From contig CAMYYB010000013.1 of NCBI GenBank assembly GCA_947303335.1, positions 1-48,759 on the forward strand: a DNA stretch of 48,759 nucleotides, in the 5' to 3' direction. Positions 1 to 8,891 of the stretch are shown piece by piece (positions within the stretch are counted from its first letter, which is position 1; each line of letters starts with the position of its first letter). The notes below the pieces were generated by a model, which worked only from the letters and a program-made list of their open reading frames with translations, was not told where the DNA came from and ran no database searches. This stretch comes from an uncultured Bacteroidales bacterium (GTDB taxonomy: Bacteria > Bacteroidota > Bacteroidia > Bacteroidales > F082). Both the position numbers and the translations under genes were made by a program.

Positions 1-8
1 ATCATATC

Positions 9-1724
9 ATGTTAAGCGAACAGGAACAAATCAGAAGAAATTCGTTGGCCGAACTCTATAAGCTCGGCATCAACCCGTATCCGCAGGCCGCGTTCCCCGT
101 GAGCGTGTTCACCACGGACATCCTCAACCAATTTGACGACAACAACCCCGACCAATTCCAAGAGGTCACCCTCGCGGGCCGTATCATGAGCCGCCGCATC
201 ATGGGCGCCGCCTCGTTCTGCGAACTGCAGGACTCGAAAGGCCGCATCCAGCTCTATATCAAGCGCGACGAGATCTGCCCCGAGGAGGACAAGACCTTAT
301 ATAACACGGTGTTCAAACGCCTGCTCGACATCGGCGACTTCATCGGTGTGAAAGGCTTCGCCTTCCGCACGCAGATGGGCGAAATCTCGGTGCACGTCAA
401 GGAACTGACGGTGCTGAGCAAGTCGCTGAGGCCGCTGCCCATCGTCAAGGAGAAGGACGGCGTGAAGTACGACGAATTCAACGACCCCGAACTGCGCTAC
501 CGTATGCGTTACGTCGACCTCGTGGTCAACGACAAGGTGAAGGACATCTTCATCACCCGCACCCGCATCATCGACAGCATCCGCCGTTTCTTCAACGAGA
601 GCGGCTATCTCGAGGTGGAGACACCTGTGCTGCAGGCCATCCCGGGCGGTGCCACGGCGCGTCCCTTCATCACGCACCACAACGCCTTGGACATTCCGAT
701 GTACCTCCGCATTGCCGATGAGCTTTACCTGAAGCGCCTCATCGTGGGCGGCTTCGAGGGTGTGTACGAGTTCTCGCGCAACTTCCGCAACGAGGGCATG
801 GACCGCACCCACAACCCCGAGTTCACGGGTCTTGAGATCTATGTGGCCTACAAGGACTACCTCTGGATGATGGACTACACCGAAGAGATGATTCATCGCT
901 GCGTGATGGATGTCTTGGGCAAGGAAACCGTGAAAGTCGGAGACAACGAAATCAGCTTCAAGCGCCCCTTCAAGCGCATCACTATGATTGACTCCATCAA
1001 GGAGAAGACGGGCATCGACATCACAGGCATGGATGAAGCCCAACTGCGCGATGTGTGCAAACAACTCGGCATCGAAGTGGATGAAACGATGGGCAAGGGC
1101 AAACTGATTGACGAAATCTTTGGCGAGAAGTGCGAAGGCACTTATATCCAGCCGACCTTTATCACCGACTATCCCGTTGAGATGTCGCCCCTCTGCAAGC
1201 GTCACCGCAACAACTCCGAACTGACCGAGCGTTTCGAGCTGATGGTCAACGGCAAGGAGTTGGCCAACGCCTATACCGAACTGAACGACCCCATCGACCA
1301 GCGCAACCGCTTCGAGGAACAAATGAAACTAGCTGGCAGGGGCGACGATGAGGCTATGGTGATTGATAACGACTTCCTGCGTGCTTTGGAATATGGTATG
1401 CCTCCCACCTCGGGTATGGGCATCGGCATTGACCGTTTTGTGATGCTCCTCACGGGACAGACCACCATCCAAGAGGTATTGCTCTTCCCCATGATGCGTC
1501 CTGAGAAAGTTGTGAAGAATGCCACAAAGGAAGACTTCATGGCACTGGGTATGGCTGAAACTTGGGCGACCTTGCTCCTCACCAATGGCTACAACACCAT
1601 CGAGCAACTGAAAGCCGAGAAGCCCTCAGCCCTTCGCGAGAAGCTGAACGGCTTGCGCAAGAAGAACAAACTTGATATCCCGGCTCTGCAGTTGGAGGAG
1701 GTTGAGGCTTGGATCAACGGATAA
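9..1724 (+). CDS. lysS: Lysyl-tRNA synthetase, class II
   Basis: Charges tRNA-Lys with lysine in the cytoplasm. The 571-residue protein has an N-terminal OB-fold anticodon-binding region (about 50-150) followed by a class II catalytic core. Motif 2 reads FRNEG at residues 259-263, and motif 3 reads GIGIDR at about 471-476. About 65 residues beyond motif 3 form a helical C-terminal extension (NGYNTIEQL, then a Lys/Leu-rich helix), which I associate with Bacteroidetes LysRS; most LysRS end near 500 residues. The ATG at position 9 is the only sensible start, and only 8 bases of upstream sequence are available. It is the last clear housekeeping gene before the polysaccharide region and is followed 21 bp later by a chloride-channel gene on the same strand. 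Confidence 0.97.
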   Translation: MLSEQEQIRRNSLAELYKLGINPYPQAAFPVSVFTTDILNQFDDNNPDQFQEVTLAGRIMSRRIMGAASFCELQDSKGRIQLYIKRDEICPEEDKTLYNTVFKRLLDIGDFIGVKGFAFRTQMGEISVHVKELTVLSKSLRPLPIVKEKDGVKYDEFNDPELRYRMRYVDLVVNDKVKDIFITRTRIIDSIRRFFNESGYLEVETPVLQAIPGGATARPFITHHNALDIPMYLRIADELYLKRLIVGGFEGVYEFSRNFRNEGMDRTHNPEFTGLEIYVAYKDYLWMMDYTEEMIHRCVMDVLGKETVKVGDNEISFKRPFKRITMIDSIKEKTGIDITGMDEAQLRDVCKQLGIEVDETMGKGKLIDEIFGEKCEGTYIQPTFITDYPVEMSPLCKRHRNNSELTERFELMVNGKELANAYTELNDPIDQRNRFEEQMKLAGRGDDEAMVIDNDFLRALEYGMPPTSGMGIGIDRFVMLLTGQTTIQEVLLFPMMRPEKVVKNATKEDFMALGMAETWATLLLTNGYNTIEQLKAEKPSALREKLNGLRKKNKLDIPALQLEEVEAWING

Positions 1725-1745
1725 GGCAACTCTATTTCTACAGCC

Positions 1746-3527
1746 GTGAAGCTGAGTGAAAAGATAGACGGATGGATTGACCGCTTCAATGTGTGGCGCA
1801 ACACCCACATGACCGACCGCCGCTTTATGCTGATTCTCAGCATCCCGACGGGTTTCCTTGCGGGTGCGGCTGCGGTCATCATCAAGAAGCTGGCTCACGG
1901 CATCCGCGACCTGGTTTTCAGTGCACAGTTCAACTATTCGCATCTGCTGTTCTTCGTCTGTCCGGCCATTGGTATCTTGTTGACCATCCTGTTTTGCAAA
2001 TATATCCTGAAAAAGGATGTTGGACACGGTATCCCAGGTATCCTTTACGCCATCTCGAAGAACAAAGGCAAGGTGGACCGTAGCAGTACCTGGTCATCCA
2101 TCGTTACTAGTGCTTTGACTGTTGGTTTTGGTGGTTCTGTAGGATTGGAGGGCCCTTCTGTGTCTACAGGCGGCAGCATAGGCTCCAACATTGCCCAGCT
2201 GCTGAAGCTCGACTACAAGCACACCATCCAACTCATCGGCATGGGTGGTGCGGCGGCCATTGCGGCTATCTTCCAAGCCCCTATCACAGGCATCGTCTTC
2301 GCTCTTGAGGTGTTTATGATCGACCTGTCACTCAACGCGATAGTACCCATTATCGTCTCCTCGTTCACGGCCATCCTGACGGCTTATTTCTTCCTTGGAC
2401 AGTCGGTGGAATACCCTGCTGTCATCTCTGAAGGATTCATCCCTTCCAATGCCATTTATTATATCGGTCTGGGTCTCTTTGCAGGCCTGATTTCAGCCTA
2501 TTTCCTCAAAGTGACCTTCAGTGTGGAGAAGCGCTTCAAAAAGGTAGAATCGCCTTGGATGCGCTTTCTTGTGGGAAGCACGTTTTTGGGTATCTTAATC
2601 TTCTTGTTTCCAGCCCTTTATGGTGAGGGTTACGAGGCCATCAACTCGGCCTTACGCGGCGACTACAGCCCCATCTTCGGTAATCCCTGGTTTGAGCAAT
2701 TTAAGGACTTGGACATCGTGGTCATCATCCTCTTTGCGGGCATGATTCTGCTGAAGGCCTTTGCGACTGCTTTCACCTTCGGAGCAGGCGGCGTGGGTGG
2801 CACTTTCGCTCCGGCTTTGTTTATTGGTGCGTTCACGGGACTCTTCTTTGCAACTTTGATCAACTATCTGGGTATCGCTGAGTTAGACCCCGCCAAGTTC
2901 GCCCTCGTGGGCATGAGTGGCTTGGTGGCGGGTATGCTGCACGCGCCTTTAACTGGTATCTTCCTCATCGCCGAAATCACCAACGGTTATGCCCTTATTG
3001 TACCCTTGATGATTGTAGCGGCTCTGGCTTACGCCATCAACCGCCTGTTTTTTAGCCATTCCATCTATACCAATGCGGTGGCCGAAAAGGGTGTTGAAGT
3101 GACCCACAACAAGGACAAGAGCATCCTGAACATGATGGTCATCAACCAACTGATAGAGAACAACTTCAGCCCTATCCATCCCGATTGTCTCTTCCGCGAT
3201 TTGCTGCCTTTGGTCTCCTCGTCCAAACGCAACATATTCCCTGTGGTCGATAAGGAGGGCTTCTTCTGCGGTCACGTGTTGTTTGACGACGTAAGGGCCA
3301 TTCTCTTCGACGATTCGTATTACGACCAGTCAATACAGAACTTCGCCGTTCTCCCCGACTATGTCATCCATCCCGAGGAGCCTATGGAGGAGATTGTCCA
3401 TAAGTTCCAAAAGTCGGGCAAATACAACATCCCCGTCATCCAAGGAGGCAAGTATCTGGGCTATATCTCCCGCGCCAATGTCTTTTCAGCCTACCGTAAG
3501 ATGATGAGCGAGATATCGGAGGATTGA
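1746..3527 (+). CDS. ClC-family chloride channel/transporter with CBS pair
   Basis: Inner-membrane anion channel or H+/Cl- antiporter of the ClC family, 593 residues with about ten hydrophobic segments between residues 25 and 430. The three selectivity motifs are visible. The first reads GHGIP at residues 93-97, the second GLEGP at 133-137 with the gating Glu135, and the third GGTFAP about residue 355. In the usual GSGIP motif the Ser coordinates the central chloride; here it is His, so anion preference may differ. Residues 455-590 form two CBS domains, a cytoplasmic nucleotide-binding regulatory module. The start is GTG; no ATG upstream is in frame before the lysS stop. It probably shares the lysS transcript and ends at a hairpin shared with the convergent operon. 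Confidence 0.92.
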   Translation: MKLSEKIDGWIDRFNVWRNTHMTDRRFMLILSIPTGFLAGAAAVIIKKLAHGIRDLVFSAQFNYSHLLFFVCPAIGILLTILFCKYILKKDVGHGIPGILYAISKNKGKVDRSSTWSSIVTSALTVGFGGSVGLEGPSVSTGGSIGSNIAQLLKLDYKHTIQLIGMGGAAAIAAIFQAPITGIVFALEVFMIDLSLNAIVPIIVSSFTAILTAYFFLGQSVEYPAVISEGFIPSNAIYYIGLGLFAGLISAYFLKVTFSVEKRFKKVESPWMRFLVGSTFLGILIFLFPALYGEGYEAINSALRGDYSPIFGNPWFEQFKDLDIVVIILFAGMILLKAFATAFTFGAGGVGGTFAPALFIGAFTGLFFATLINYLGIAELDPAKFALVGMSGLVAGMLHAPLTGIFLIAEITNGYALIVPLMIVAALAYAINRLFFSHSIYTNAVAEKGVEVTHNKDKSILNMMVINQLIENNFSPIHPDCLFRDLLPLVSSSKRNIFPVVDKEGFFCGHVLFDDVRAILFDDSYYDQSIQNFAVLPDYVIHPEEPMEEIVHKFQKSGKYNIPVIQGGKYLGYISRANVFSAYRKMMSEISED

Positions 3528-3530
3528 TGG

Positions 3531-3559
3531 CGCATTGATAGGGTGCAATACCCAATGCG
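3531..3559. terminator. Bidirectional terminator hairpin between convergent genes
   Basis: CGCATT (3531-3536) pairs with AATGCG (3554-3559), and GGGT (3541-3544) pairs with ACCC (3550-3553), around a GCAAT loop with a small bulge. It lies in the 34 bp between the stop of the ClC gene and the stop of the convergent GHMP-kinase fusion gene, where a shared terminator would be expected. There is no strong T tract on either side, so the call rests on the stem and its location. Confidence 0.5.
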
Positions 3560-3561
3560 AA

Positions 3562-4725
3562 TTATCCCTTTCTACGAATGCTGATTCTTATAGCTTGTTG
3601 ATGTTCATTGCAAAAAGCAGCGGCATCGTTCACTACGCAGGCCAGATAGCCACCGCCACCGGCGCCGGGCATTTTCCAAGCCAGCACTTGATTCTTGTAT
3701 TCGTCAATGTAATTTTGTACCGAGCCTTGAATCATTGCCGGGAACAAGGCGGTTTGGGCATTGAAAGAAGCTTTGTAGGCTTCGCCAAACGCCTTGAGGT
3801 CCATTTGCATAATGGCATTCCAGCATTGTTCGGCAGCAGAAGCAAGGGCCTCCACTTTAGGCTTTGTGATGTCTTTGCCTTCCACAATCGAGCAACCAGG
3901 TTTTCTCGGTTCCATGGGAATCATGACCAGATGCTGTTCCAGCCAGTTTAGTACTTTCTCATCGTTGCAGGTTTCAATCTTGTCGGGCCAAAAACGCCCG
4001 TTGTACCAATGACGGCATAGCCCTGGAACACAAATGCCAATCGAGTCTTGTGCCCCACTGATGATGCCGTCACTCCTCTCGGGGTCGTTCTCAAAACAGA
4101 ACACCAGTTTGGCCAGCATCTCAGGATTCATGTCGGGTAGCTGTATCGGCCATATCTTCTTGATCATGTTGCGTGTAGAGGTGCTCAGTCCACAACGTTC
4201 ACGGATTTCAAAAGTGGGTTCCAAACTGATAGTGATAGCCCATCCTGGAGCATATTGGCTGACATAAGGCTGGTCAATCCAGGTGCCTGCCAAGTCAAGT
4301 CGTGTAGGGATACGGCAGAGCGCGTCTTTCAGTGCTGTGCTTGAATGAGCGTCCAAACCCTCTGCGGGAATGCGTTGTAGCACTACGTATTCTATGCCCC
4401 GTTCCTCACAGAAACGTCTTTTTTCATCCGAAGCACCATCTTCGTTCACCACCAATATGTCTGGTTTGAGGAAATCGACTGTCGGCACAAAATCCATGAC
4501 CCCGCTACCGGCATTGATGAAGGCATCTTTCACATAACGGATGCTCTTCACCATGAAGAGTCGGTCGTTCTCGTTATAAAGTGTTCGGTGGTTCTTGTAG
4601 TGCAGTATGGTCTTATCAGAGCCGATACCTACATAAAGGTCGCCATATTGCGCTGCTTGCCTGAAGAACTCTACATGGCCTGAGTGGAGAAGGTCATAAC
4701 AACCGCTGACGAAGACTTTTTTCAT
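3562..4725 (-). CDS. Nucleotidyltransferase / GHMP-kinase-like fusion
   Basis: A 387-residue two-domain protein. Residues 1-135 are a cytidylyl/adenylyl-transferase domain with the nucleotide-binding HSGH motif at 14-17 and a closing HSSTAL segment at 127-132. From about residue 138 it looks like a GHMP sugar kinase: a motif-1-like RLDLAGTW (142-149), a GAQDS segment in the middle, and a Gly-rich PGAGGGGY loop near 353-360. The classical ATP loop (PxxxGLGSSA) is not obvious, so the kinase half is divergent. By analogy with kinase-plus-pyrophosphorylase fusions such as HldE and Fkp, it may phosphorylate a sugar and activate it as an NDP-sugar; the sugar is unknown. Its ATG overlaps the stop of the FucP-like transporter by 4 bp (ATGA), so the two are translationally coupled and the transporter may supply the substrate. 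Confidence 0.7.
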   Translation of the reverse strand: MKKVFVSGCYDLLHSGHVEFFRQAAQYGDLYVGIGSDKTILHYKNHRTLYNENDRLFMVKSIRYVKDAFINAGSGVMDFVPTVDFLKPDILVVNEDGASDEKRRFCEERGIEYVVLQRIPAEGLDAHSSTALKDALCRIPTRLDLAGTWIDQPYVSQYAPGWAITISLEPTFEIRERCGLSTSTRNMIKKIWPIQLPDMNPEMLAKLVFCFENDPERSDGIISGAQDSIGICVPGLCRHWYNGRFWPDKIETCNDEKVLNWLEQHLVMIPMEPRKPGCSIVEGKDITKPKVEALASAAEQCWNAIMQMDLKAFGEAYKASFNAQTALFPAMIQGSVQNYIDEYKNQVLAWKMPGAGGGGYLACVVNDAAAFCNEHQQAIRISIRRKG

Positions 4726-5993
4726 GGTTTAGAATAGGTTCTAAGTGCGTAAATAAAAACAGAAAGGAAACAACAGAAAGGAACGATGAATGATAACCCT
4801 ATATGTCCAGTATCAATAATCATAGCTTGTACTGGGGGTAGCAGGCTTCCTCCAAGGATGGCCATGATGAGGCCAGCTGAGCCTAATTCGGTATCCGGCC
4901 CTACGTTTTTCAGGGCAAGGCCGAAAATGGTGGGGAACATCAAACTCATGCAGATGGAAACAGCGACAAGGCTATAAACCCCAATGCGTCCACCTATGGT
5001 GATGACAATCAACGTAAGGGCCATTGCTATTGTAGCAAAAAGAGCAAGCATCCGTTGAGGATTGAGCCATTTCATCAGCCAGGTGCAGAGAAACCGCGAG
5101 CTGCAGAACAGTATCATTGCCACAATATTGAGACGCTGCGATAGGATCTCTGCTGCTTGTTCGGTCATGCCTTCATCCATGAAGACTTTGGTGCCATATT
5201 GAATGATGAAGGTCCAACAGGTGATTTGTGCACCTACGTAGAAAAACTGGGCTATCACGCCTTCGCGGTAGGTCTTGTTGGCCAACAATCTCCGTATGCT
5301 CGGCCCCAAAGCTCTGGATATTCCATCATCGGGCTTTTTGTTCACGGGAATCTTCGCTGTCAGCACCAGGATGAAGATGACCACCAGCACAATGCCTATG
5401 GCTGCATAAGGCTTAACGACGATGTTTAAATCGGCAGATTTCAGAGCCTCAAACTCGGCATCGGATAGCAGAGCACGTTCAGCAGTACTCATGGGGTTGA
5501 TTTGCGCTTGAATGAAGTTCATCGCCACCCACATTCCGGCCAGCGACCCGATAGGATTGAACGATTGTGCCAGATTGAGCCGTCGTGTAGCCGTCTCGTT
5601 ACTGCCCATGCTCAGAATGAATGGGTTGGCGCTTGTCTCCAAAAAGCTCAACCCGCAGGTGAGGATAAAGTAGGCTATCAAGAAGGGCCAGTAGCTGCCT
5701 ATTTTGGCAGAAGGGAGAAACATCAAAGCACCAACAGCGTACAGCCCCAAACCCATCAGGATGCCTTTTTTATAGCTGAAACGTTTGATGAATAGGGCGG
5801 CAGGCAAAGCCATAGCGAAATAACCTCCATAAAAAGCCAATTGAACCAGCGAGCCCTGTGTCACGCTCATGCGGAAAATCTTACTGAACGACTTCACCAT
5901 AGGGTTGGTGATATCGTTGGCAAAGCCCCACAATGCAAAGCAACTCGTAATAAGAATAAAGGGTAGTAGGTATTTTTTCTCAATGGTCTTCAT
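4722..5993 (-). CDS. FucP-type MFS sugar transporter
   Basis: A 423-residue major-facilitator permease with about 12 hydrophobic segments, closest in appearance to L-fucose:proton symporters. The N-terminal FALWGFANDITNP stretch is very FucP-like, as is a later SFLETSANPFIL segment. I place the start at the ATG at 5993 (MKTIEKKY), because the upstream in-frame extension is charged and not membrane-like, and the chosen start leaves a 14-bp gap after the aminotransferase stop. It ends in a 4-bp ATGA overlap with the nucleotidyltransferase-kinase gene. It could import a hexose or 6-deoxyhexose for the salvage enzyme downstream; the substrate cannot be read from sequence. Confidence 0.85.
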   Translation of the reverse strand: MKTIEKKYLLPFILITSCFALWGFANDITNPMVKSFSKIFRMSVTQGSLVQLAFYGGYFAMALPAALFIKRFSYKKGILMGLGLYAVGALMFLPSAKIGSYWPFLIAYFILTCGLSFLETSANPFILSMGSNETATRRLNLAQSFNPIGSLAGMWVAMNFIQAQINPMSTAERALLSDAEFEALKSADLNIVVKPYAAIGIVLVVIFILVLTAKIPVNKKPDDGISRALGPSIRRLLANKTYREGVIAQFFYVGAQITCWTFIIQYGTKVFMDEGMTEQAAEILSQRLNIVAMILFCSSRFLCTWLMKWLNPQRMLALFATIAMALTLIVITIGGRIGVYSLVAVSICMSLMFPTIFGLALKNVGPDTELGSAGLIMAILGGSLLPPVQAMIIDTGHIGLSFIVPFCCFLSVFIYALRTYSKP

Positions 5994-6007
5994 TGGTTTC
6001 AGCGAAA

Positions 6008-7219
6008 TTAACCTATTGCTTCTATGATGGTTTGGATAATAAAATTCAAATCCTCGTCTGACACACAAGGCCCGCTGGGCAGGCACAGACCCACTTGGAA
6101 GAGCGACTGTGACACCCCGTTCAGATAAGCCAATGCATCTTTATGGATAGGCTGCTTGTGCATGGGTTTCCACAAGGGTCTCGCCTCTATTCCACGAGCG
6201 TCAAGCCAAGTTCTTAGGGCTTCCACATTGTCATTAGGTTCGCAGTCGCTACGGGCGGGCTGGGTCTTGTAGGCTTCCTCTTGTCCCTTGACGTGGACAT
6301 TCGGGTCTAAAGTGATAGTGTTGAGCCAGAAGTTGCTGTCATAACGCTTGTCGGGATTACCATGCACCTCGATACCGTCCAAGCCCTTAAGTCCCTCACG
6401 GTAGGTCTCGTAGACGTGCTTGTGGTGGGCGATGTGGTCATTAACTACGGTCATCTGTCCCCGCCCGATGCCAGCACAGATGTTGGAGAGGCGGTAGTTA
6501 TAACCTATGGCATCATGCTGATAGTAAGGATACGACTCACGGGCTTGCGTGGCGAGCCACAGGATGTGCTGACGCTCGCTGTCATCTTTACAAATGAGTG
6601 CTCCTCCGCCTGAAGTGGTAATCATCTTGTTGCCGTTGAACGAAAGCACCCCAAATCGCCCAAAGGTGCCTAACGCTCGACCTTTCCAACAGCTGCCGAA
6701 AGCCTCTGCCGTGTCTTCTATGACAGGGATGTCATAGTGTTCAGCAATGGCCATAATGCGGTCGACATCGTAAGGCATTCCGTAGAGCGTCACCGGAACG
6801 ATAGCCTTGGGCTTGCGACCCGTTTTAGCGATGCGGTCGCGGATGGCCTCCTCAAGCAGCGCTGGATCCATGTTCCAGCTGTCGGATTCCGAGTCGATAA
6901 AGACGGGTTTGGCCCCGAGATAGGCCACAGGGTTGCTCGTGGCACAGAAGGTGAAACTCTGTACCAGCACCTCATCGCCTGCTTCTACGCCGCTCGCCAA
7001 CAAAGCCAGATGCACGGCTGCTGTCCCCGATGAAAGGGCAACGACACGTTTGTCCAACAGACTCTTGTTGACAAAAGCCTCCAGATCTTTCTCAAAAGCA
7101 TCGACATTGGGTCCTAACGGCACCACCCAGTTGGTGTCGAAAGCTTCTTGGATGTATTTCCCTTCAAGTCCTGCTTCGGTCATGTGAGCAAGGCACAGGT
7201 AGATTTTTTTCTTTTCCAT
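6008..7219 (-). CDS. DegT/DnrJ/EryC1-type sugar aminotransferase
   Basis: PLP-dependent transaminase of 403 residues that adds an amino group to a keto nucleotide sugar. The fold markers are all present: SSGTAAVHLAL at 63-73 for phosphate binding, an EDTAEAFGS segment with the PLP-ring Asp169, and the Schiff-base lysine in FNGNKM at Lys198. It resembles transaminases that make 4-amino-4,6-dideoxy sugars (PglE/bacillosamine type), but this is a family-level resemblance. It is the first gene of the leftward three-gene operon and has its own -7 box at 7292-7299. The 316 bp to the divergent UDP-glucose dehydrogenase gene carry promoters in both directions. Confidence 0.88.
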   Translation of the reverse strand: MEKKKIYLCLAHMTEAGLEGKYIQEAFDTNWVVPLGPNVDAFEKDLEAFVNKSLLDKRVVALSSGTAAVHLALLASGVEAGDEVLVQSFTFCATSNPVAYLGAKPVFIDSESDSWNMDPALLEEAIRDRIAKTGRKPKAIVPVTLYGMPYDVDRIMAIAEHYDIPVIEDTAEAFGSCWKGRALGTFGRFGVLSFNGNKMITTSGGGALICKDDSERQHILWLATQARESYPYYQHDAIGYNYRLSNICAGIGRGQMTVVNDHIAHHKHVYETYREGLKGLDGIEVHGNPDKRYDSNFWLNTITLDPNVHVKGQEEAYKTQPARSDCEPNDNVEALRTWLDARGIEARPLWKPMHKQPIHKDALAYLNGVSQSLFQVGLCLPSGPCVSDEDLNFIIQTIIEAIG

Positions 7220-7291
7220 AAATGAAACATTTTCTTTCTGTCAGAAGGACAATTGGCAGGCAAAAGTCAGTAATCTGGAACTTTGAGTCTG

Positions 7292-7299
7292 CAAAAATA
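7292..7299 (-). promoter_or_regulatory. Bacteroidetes -7 box for the leftward operon
   Basis: On the minus strand this reads TATTTTTG followed by CA, matching the Bacteroidetes primary-sigma consensus TAnnTTTG. It lies about 70 bp upstream of the aminotransferase ATG. The -33 region is only T-rich, without a clean TTTG at the expected spacing. Confidence 0.6.
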
Positions 7300-7336
7300 C
7301 AACATTTTTCAAAAAAAGGATGTATTGTCATTGTCA

Positions 7337-7357
7337 TTTGTTTTTTTTCTATCTTTG
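7337..7357 (+). promoter_or_regulatory. Promoter of the rightward ugd-capGEF operon
   Basis: The sequence CATTTG, a T tract, then TATCTTTG (7350-7357) fits the Bacteroidetes TAnnTTTG -7 box. Nearly the same string is found at 42364-42386, with one base difference in spacing, so promoter and leader were copied as a unit. Transcription would begin about 7365 and give a leader of about 170 nt before ugd. Confidence 0.75.
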
Positions 7358-7536
7358 CAGGCAACTATAGGTTTATCAATGCTTTATAAGTTTTGTTTTA
7401 CCTAATTGATAATCAGAACTTTGTCATCATTTTTAGTGATTGACGAGGCGGAGCTGTAAAGAGGCGAGAGTGGATTTATACGCCAAACCCAGCGATAATA
7501 GATACAACTTTTTGTACTAAAAACACGGATAACGCA
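7358..7536 (+). promoter_or_regulatory. Structured 5' leader RNA upstream of ugd
   Basis: A ~170-nt untranslated leader whose core is shared with the orphan leader at 42387-42530. Counted from the -7 box, a 22-nt hairpin (7423-7444) and a GGCGGAGC block (7447-7454) sit at offsets 73 and 97 in both copies. The hairpin pairs GTCA with TGAC and TCA with TGA around a T-rich loop, with one bulged pyrimidine; the other copy keeps the same fold with compensating G-U and A-U changes. GGCG at 7447 can also pair with CGCC at 7481-7484. A cis-acting RNA (antitermination, attenuation or riboswitch) or a processed small RNA is plausible. It is not one of the RNA families I can identify with certainty. Confidence 0.65.
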
Positions 7537-8835
7537 ATGAGAATCTCAGTAGCAGGCATGGGCTATGTGGGCATGAGTTTGGCAACGCTGCTTGCCCAAC
7601 ACAATGAAGTCACTGCTGTGGATGTGGTGCCAAAACGTGTTGCAATGGTGAACAATAGGCATTCACCCATTCAGGATGACTATGTAGAAGAGTATCTTGC
7701 CAACAAGCCTTTGAAACTTAAGGCCACCCTTGACCAGGAAGCTGGTTACAAAGATGCGGAGTTTGTCGTCATCGCCGCACCTACTAACTACGATACCCAA
7801 AAGAACTTTTTTGACACCAGTGCTGTGGAGGCTGTCATTGATGCGGTGTTGAAAGTGAACCCCGATGCTGTGATGGTGATCAAGAGTACTATCCCGGTGG
7901 GCTACACCCGTTCACTCTATGTGAAGTATCAGAAAAAAGGTGTCAAGAAGTTTAACCTGTTATTCTCACCGGAGTTCCTGCGTGAAAGCATGGCTTTGTA
8001 TGATAACCTGTACCCCTCCCGCATCATTGTGGGCGTCCCAAAAATAATGGGAGAAGCGTTCCGTGAGGAGAACGAGGCCATTGTGGCTCTCACAGACGTG
8101 GAATGGCTGACCGAACAAGGCCGTCGTTTTGCTGAATTGCTGATAGAGGGAGCTGCCAAACAAGATATCCCCACTCTCATCATAGGAACCAAAGAAGCCG
8201 AAGCTGTGAAGCTCTTTGCCAATACTTACCTCGCCTTGCGTGTGAGCTATTTTAATGAATTGGATACCTATGCTGAAATGAAGGGATTGGATACGCGGGC
8301 TATCATTGAAGGCGTTGGCCTTGACCCGCGTATCGGTACGCATTACAACAATCCGTCGTTTGGCTATGGTGGCTACTGCTTGCCGAAGGACACCAAGCAG
8401 TTGCTCGCTAACTACGAAGATGTGCCGGAAGACCTCATCCGTGCCATTGTGGAGAGCAACCGCACCCGCAAGGACTATATTGCCGATGCGGTGTTGCGCC
8501 GTGCAGGTTATTATGAGGCCAGTAGCCAATATGAAACCAGTCGCGAGCAAAAATGTGTCATTGGCGTGTATCGGCTCACGATGAAGAGCAACTCCGACAA
8601 TTTCCGTCAGAGTGCCATACAAGGTATTATGAAACGTATCAAGGCCAAGGGCGCAGAGGTCATCATCTATGAACCGACATTGGAAGACGGCACAACCTTC
8701 TTCGGCTCTTTAATAGTGAATGACCTTGAAAAATTCAAGGCTGAAAGCCGTGCCATCATCGCCAACCGTTATGACAGCTGTCTTGATGATGTGGCTAGCA
8801 AGGTATATACCCGTGATATTTTCAAGCGCGACTAA
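7537..8835 (+). CDS. ugd: UDP-glucose/GDP-mannose dehydrogenase family (likely UDP-glucose 6-dehydrogenase)
   Basis: Oxidises a nucleotide sugar twice with NAD+ to the uronic acid, most likely UDP-glucose to UDP-glucuronate. The 432-residue protein begins with a Rossmann motif ([12 protein letters not shown]) and carries the catalytic cysteine in [10 protein letters not shown] at Cys281. The N-terminal KIT/RIS-AGMGYVG pattern and the overall length fit the short E. coli Ugd-like branch. It is the first gene of the rightward operon, behind a strong promoter and a structured leader. The UDP-glucuronate 4-epimerase six genes downstream would use its product, which supports the assignment; a UDP-ManNAc dehydrogenase role is the main alternative, since the next gene is a UDP-GlcNAc 2-epimerase. 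Confidence 0.88.
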   Translation: MRISVAGMGYVGMSLATLLAQHNEVTAVDVVPKRVAMVNNRHSPIQDDYVEEYLANKPLKLKATLDQEAGYKDAEFVVIAAPTNYDTQKNFFDTSAVEAVIDAVLKVNPDAVMVIKSTIPVGYTRSLYVKYQKKGVKKFNLLFSPEFLRESMALYDNLYPSRIIVGVPKIMGEAFREENEAIVALTDVEWLTEQGRRFAELLIEGAAKQDIPTLIIGTKEAEAVKLFANTYLALRVSYFNELDTYAEMKGLDTRAIIEGVGLDPRIGTHYNNPSFGYGGYCLPKDTKQLLANYEDVPEDLIRAIVESNRTRKDYIADAVLRRAGYYEASSQYETSREQKCVIGVYRLTMKSNSDNFRQSAIQGIMKRIKAKGAEVIIYEPTLEDGTTFFGSLIVNDLEKFKAESRAIIANRYDSCLDDVASKVYTRDIFKRD

Positions 8836-8891
8836 TGTTTATCATCGAATAAATCTAAAAATGAATCTCTAAAACTAAACTAAAAAAGAAT

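Noticed and set aside
297-1322. A 341-residue open frame on the minus strand inside lysS
   Set aside because: It is antisense to a complete, well-matched lysyl-tRNA synthetase gene, is rich in Val/His/Asp as expected for the complement of G+C-biased codons, and has no recognisable domain.
7292-7536. An inverted-repeat pair around the ugd leader, which would make that promoter invertible too
   Set aside because: I looked for matching inverted arms on both sides and found none of useful length; only the copy at 42264-42580 has them.
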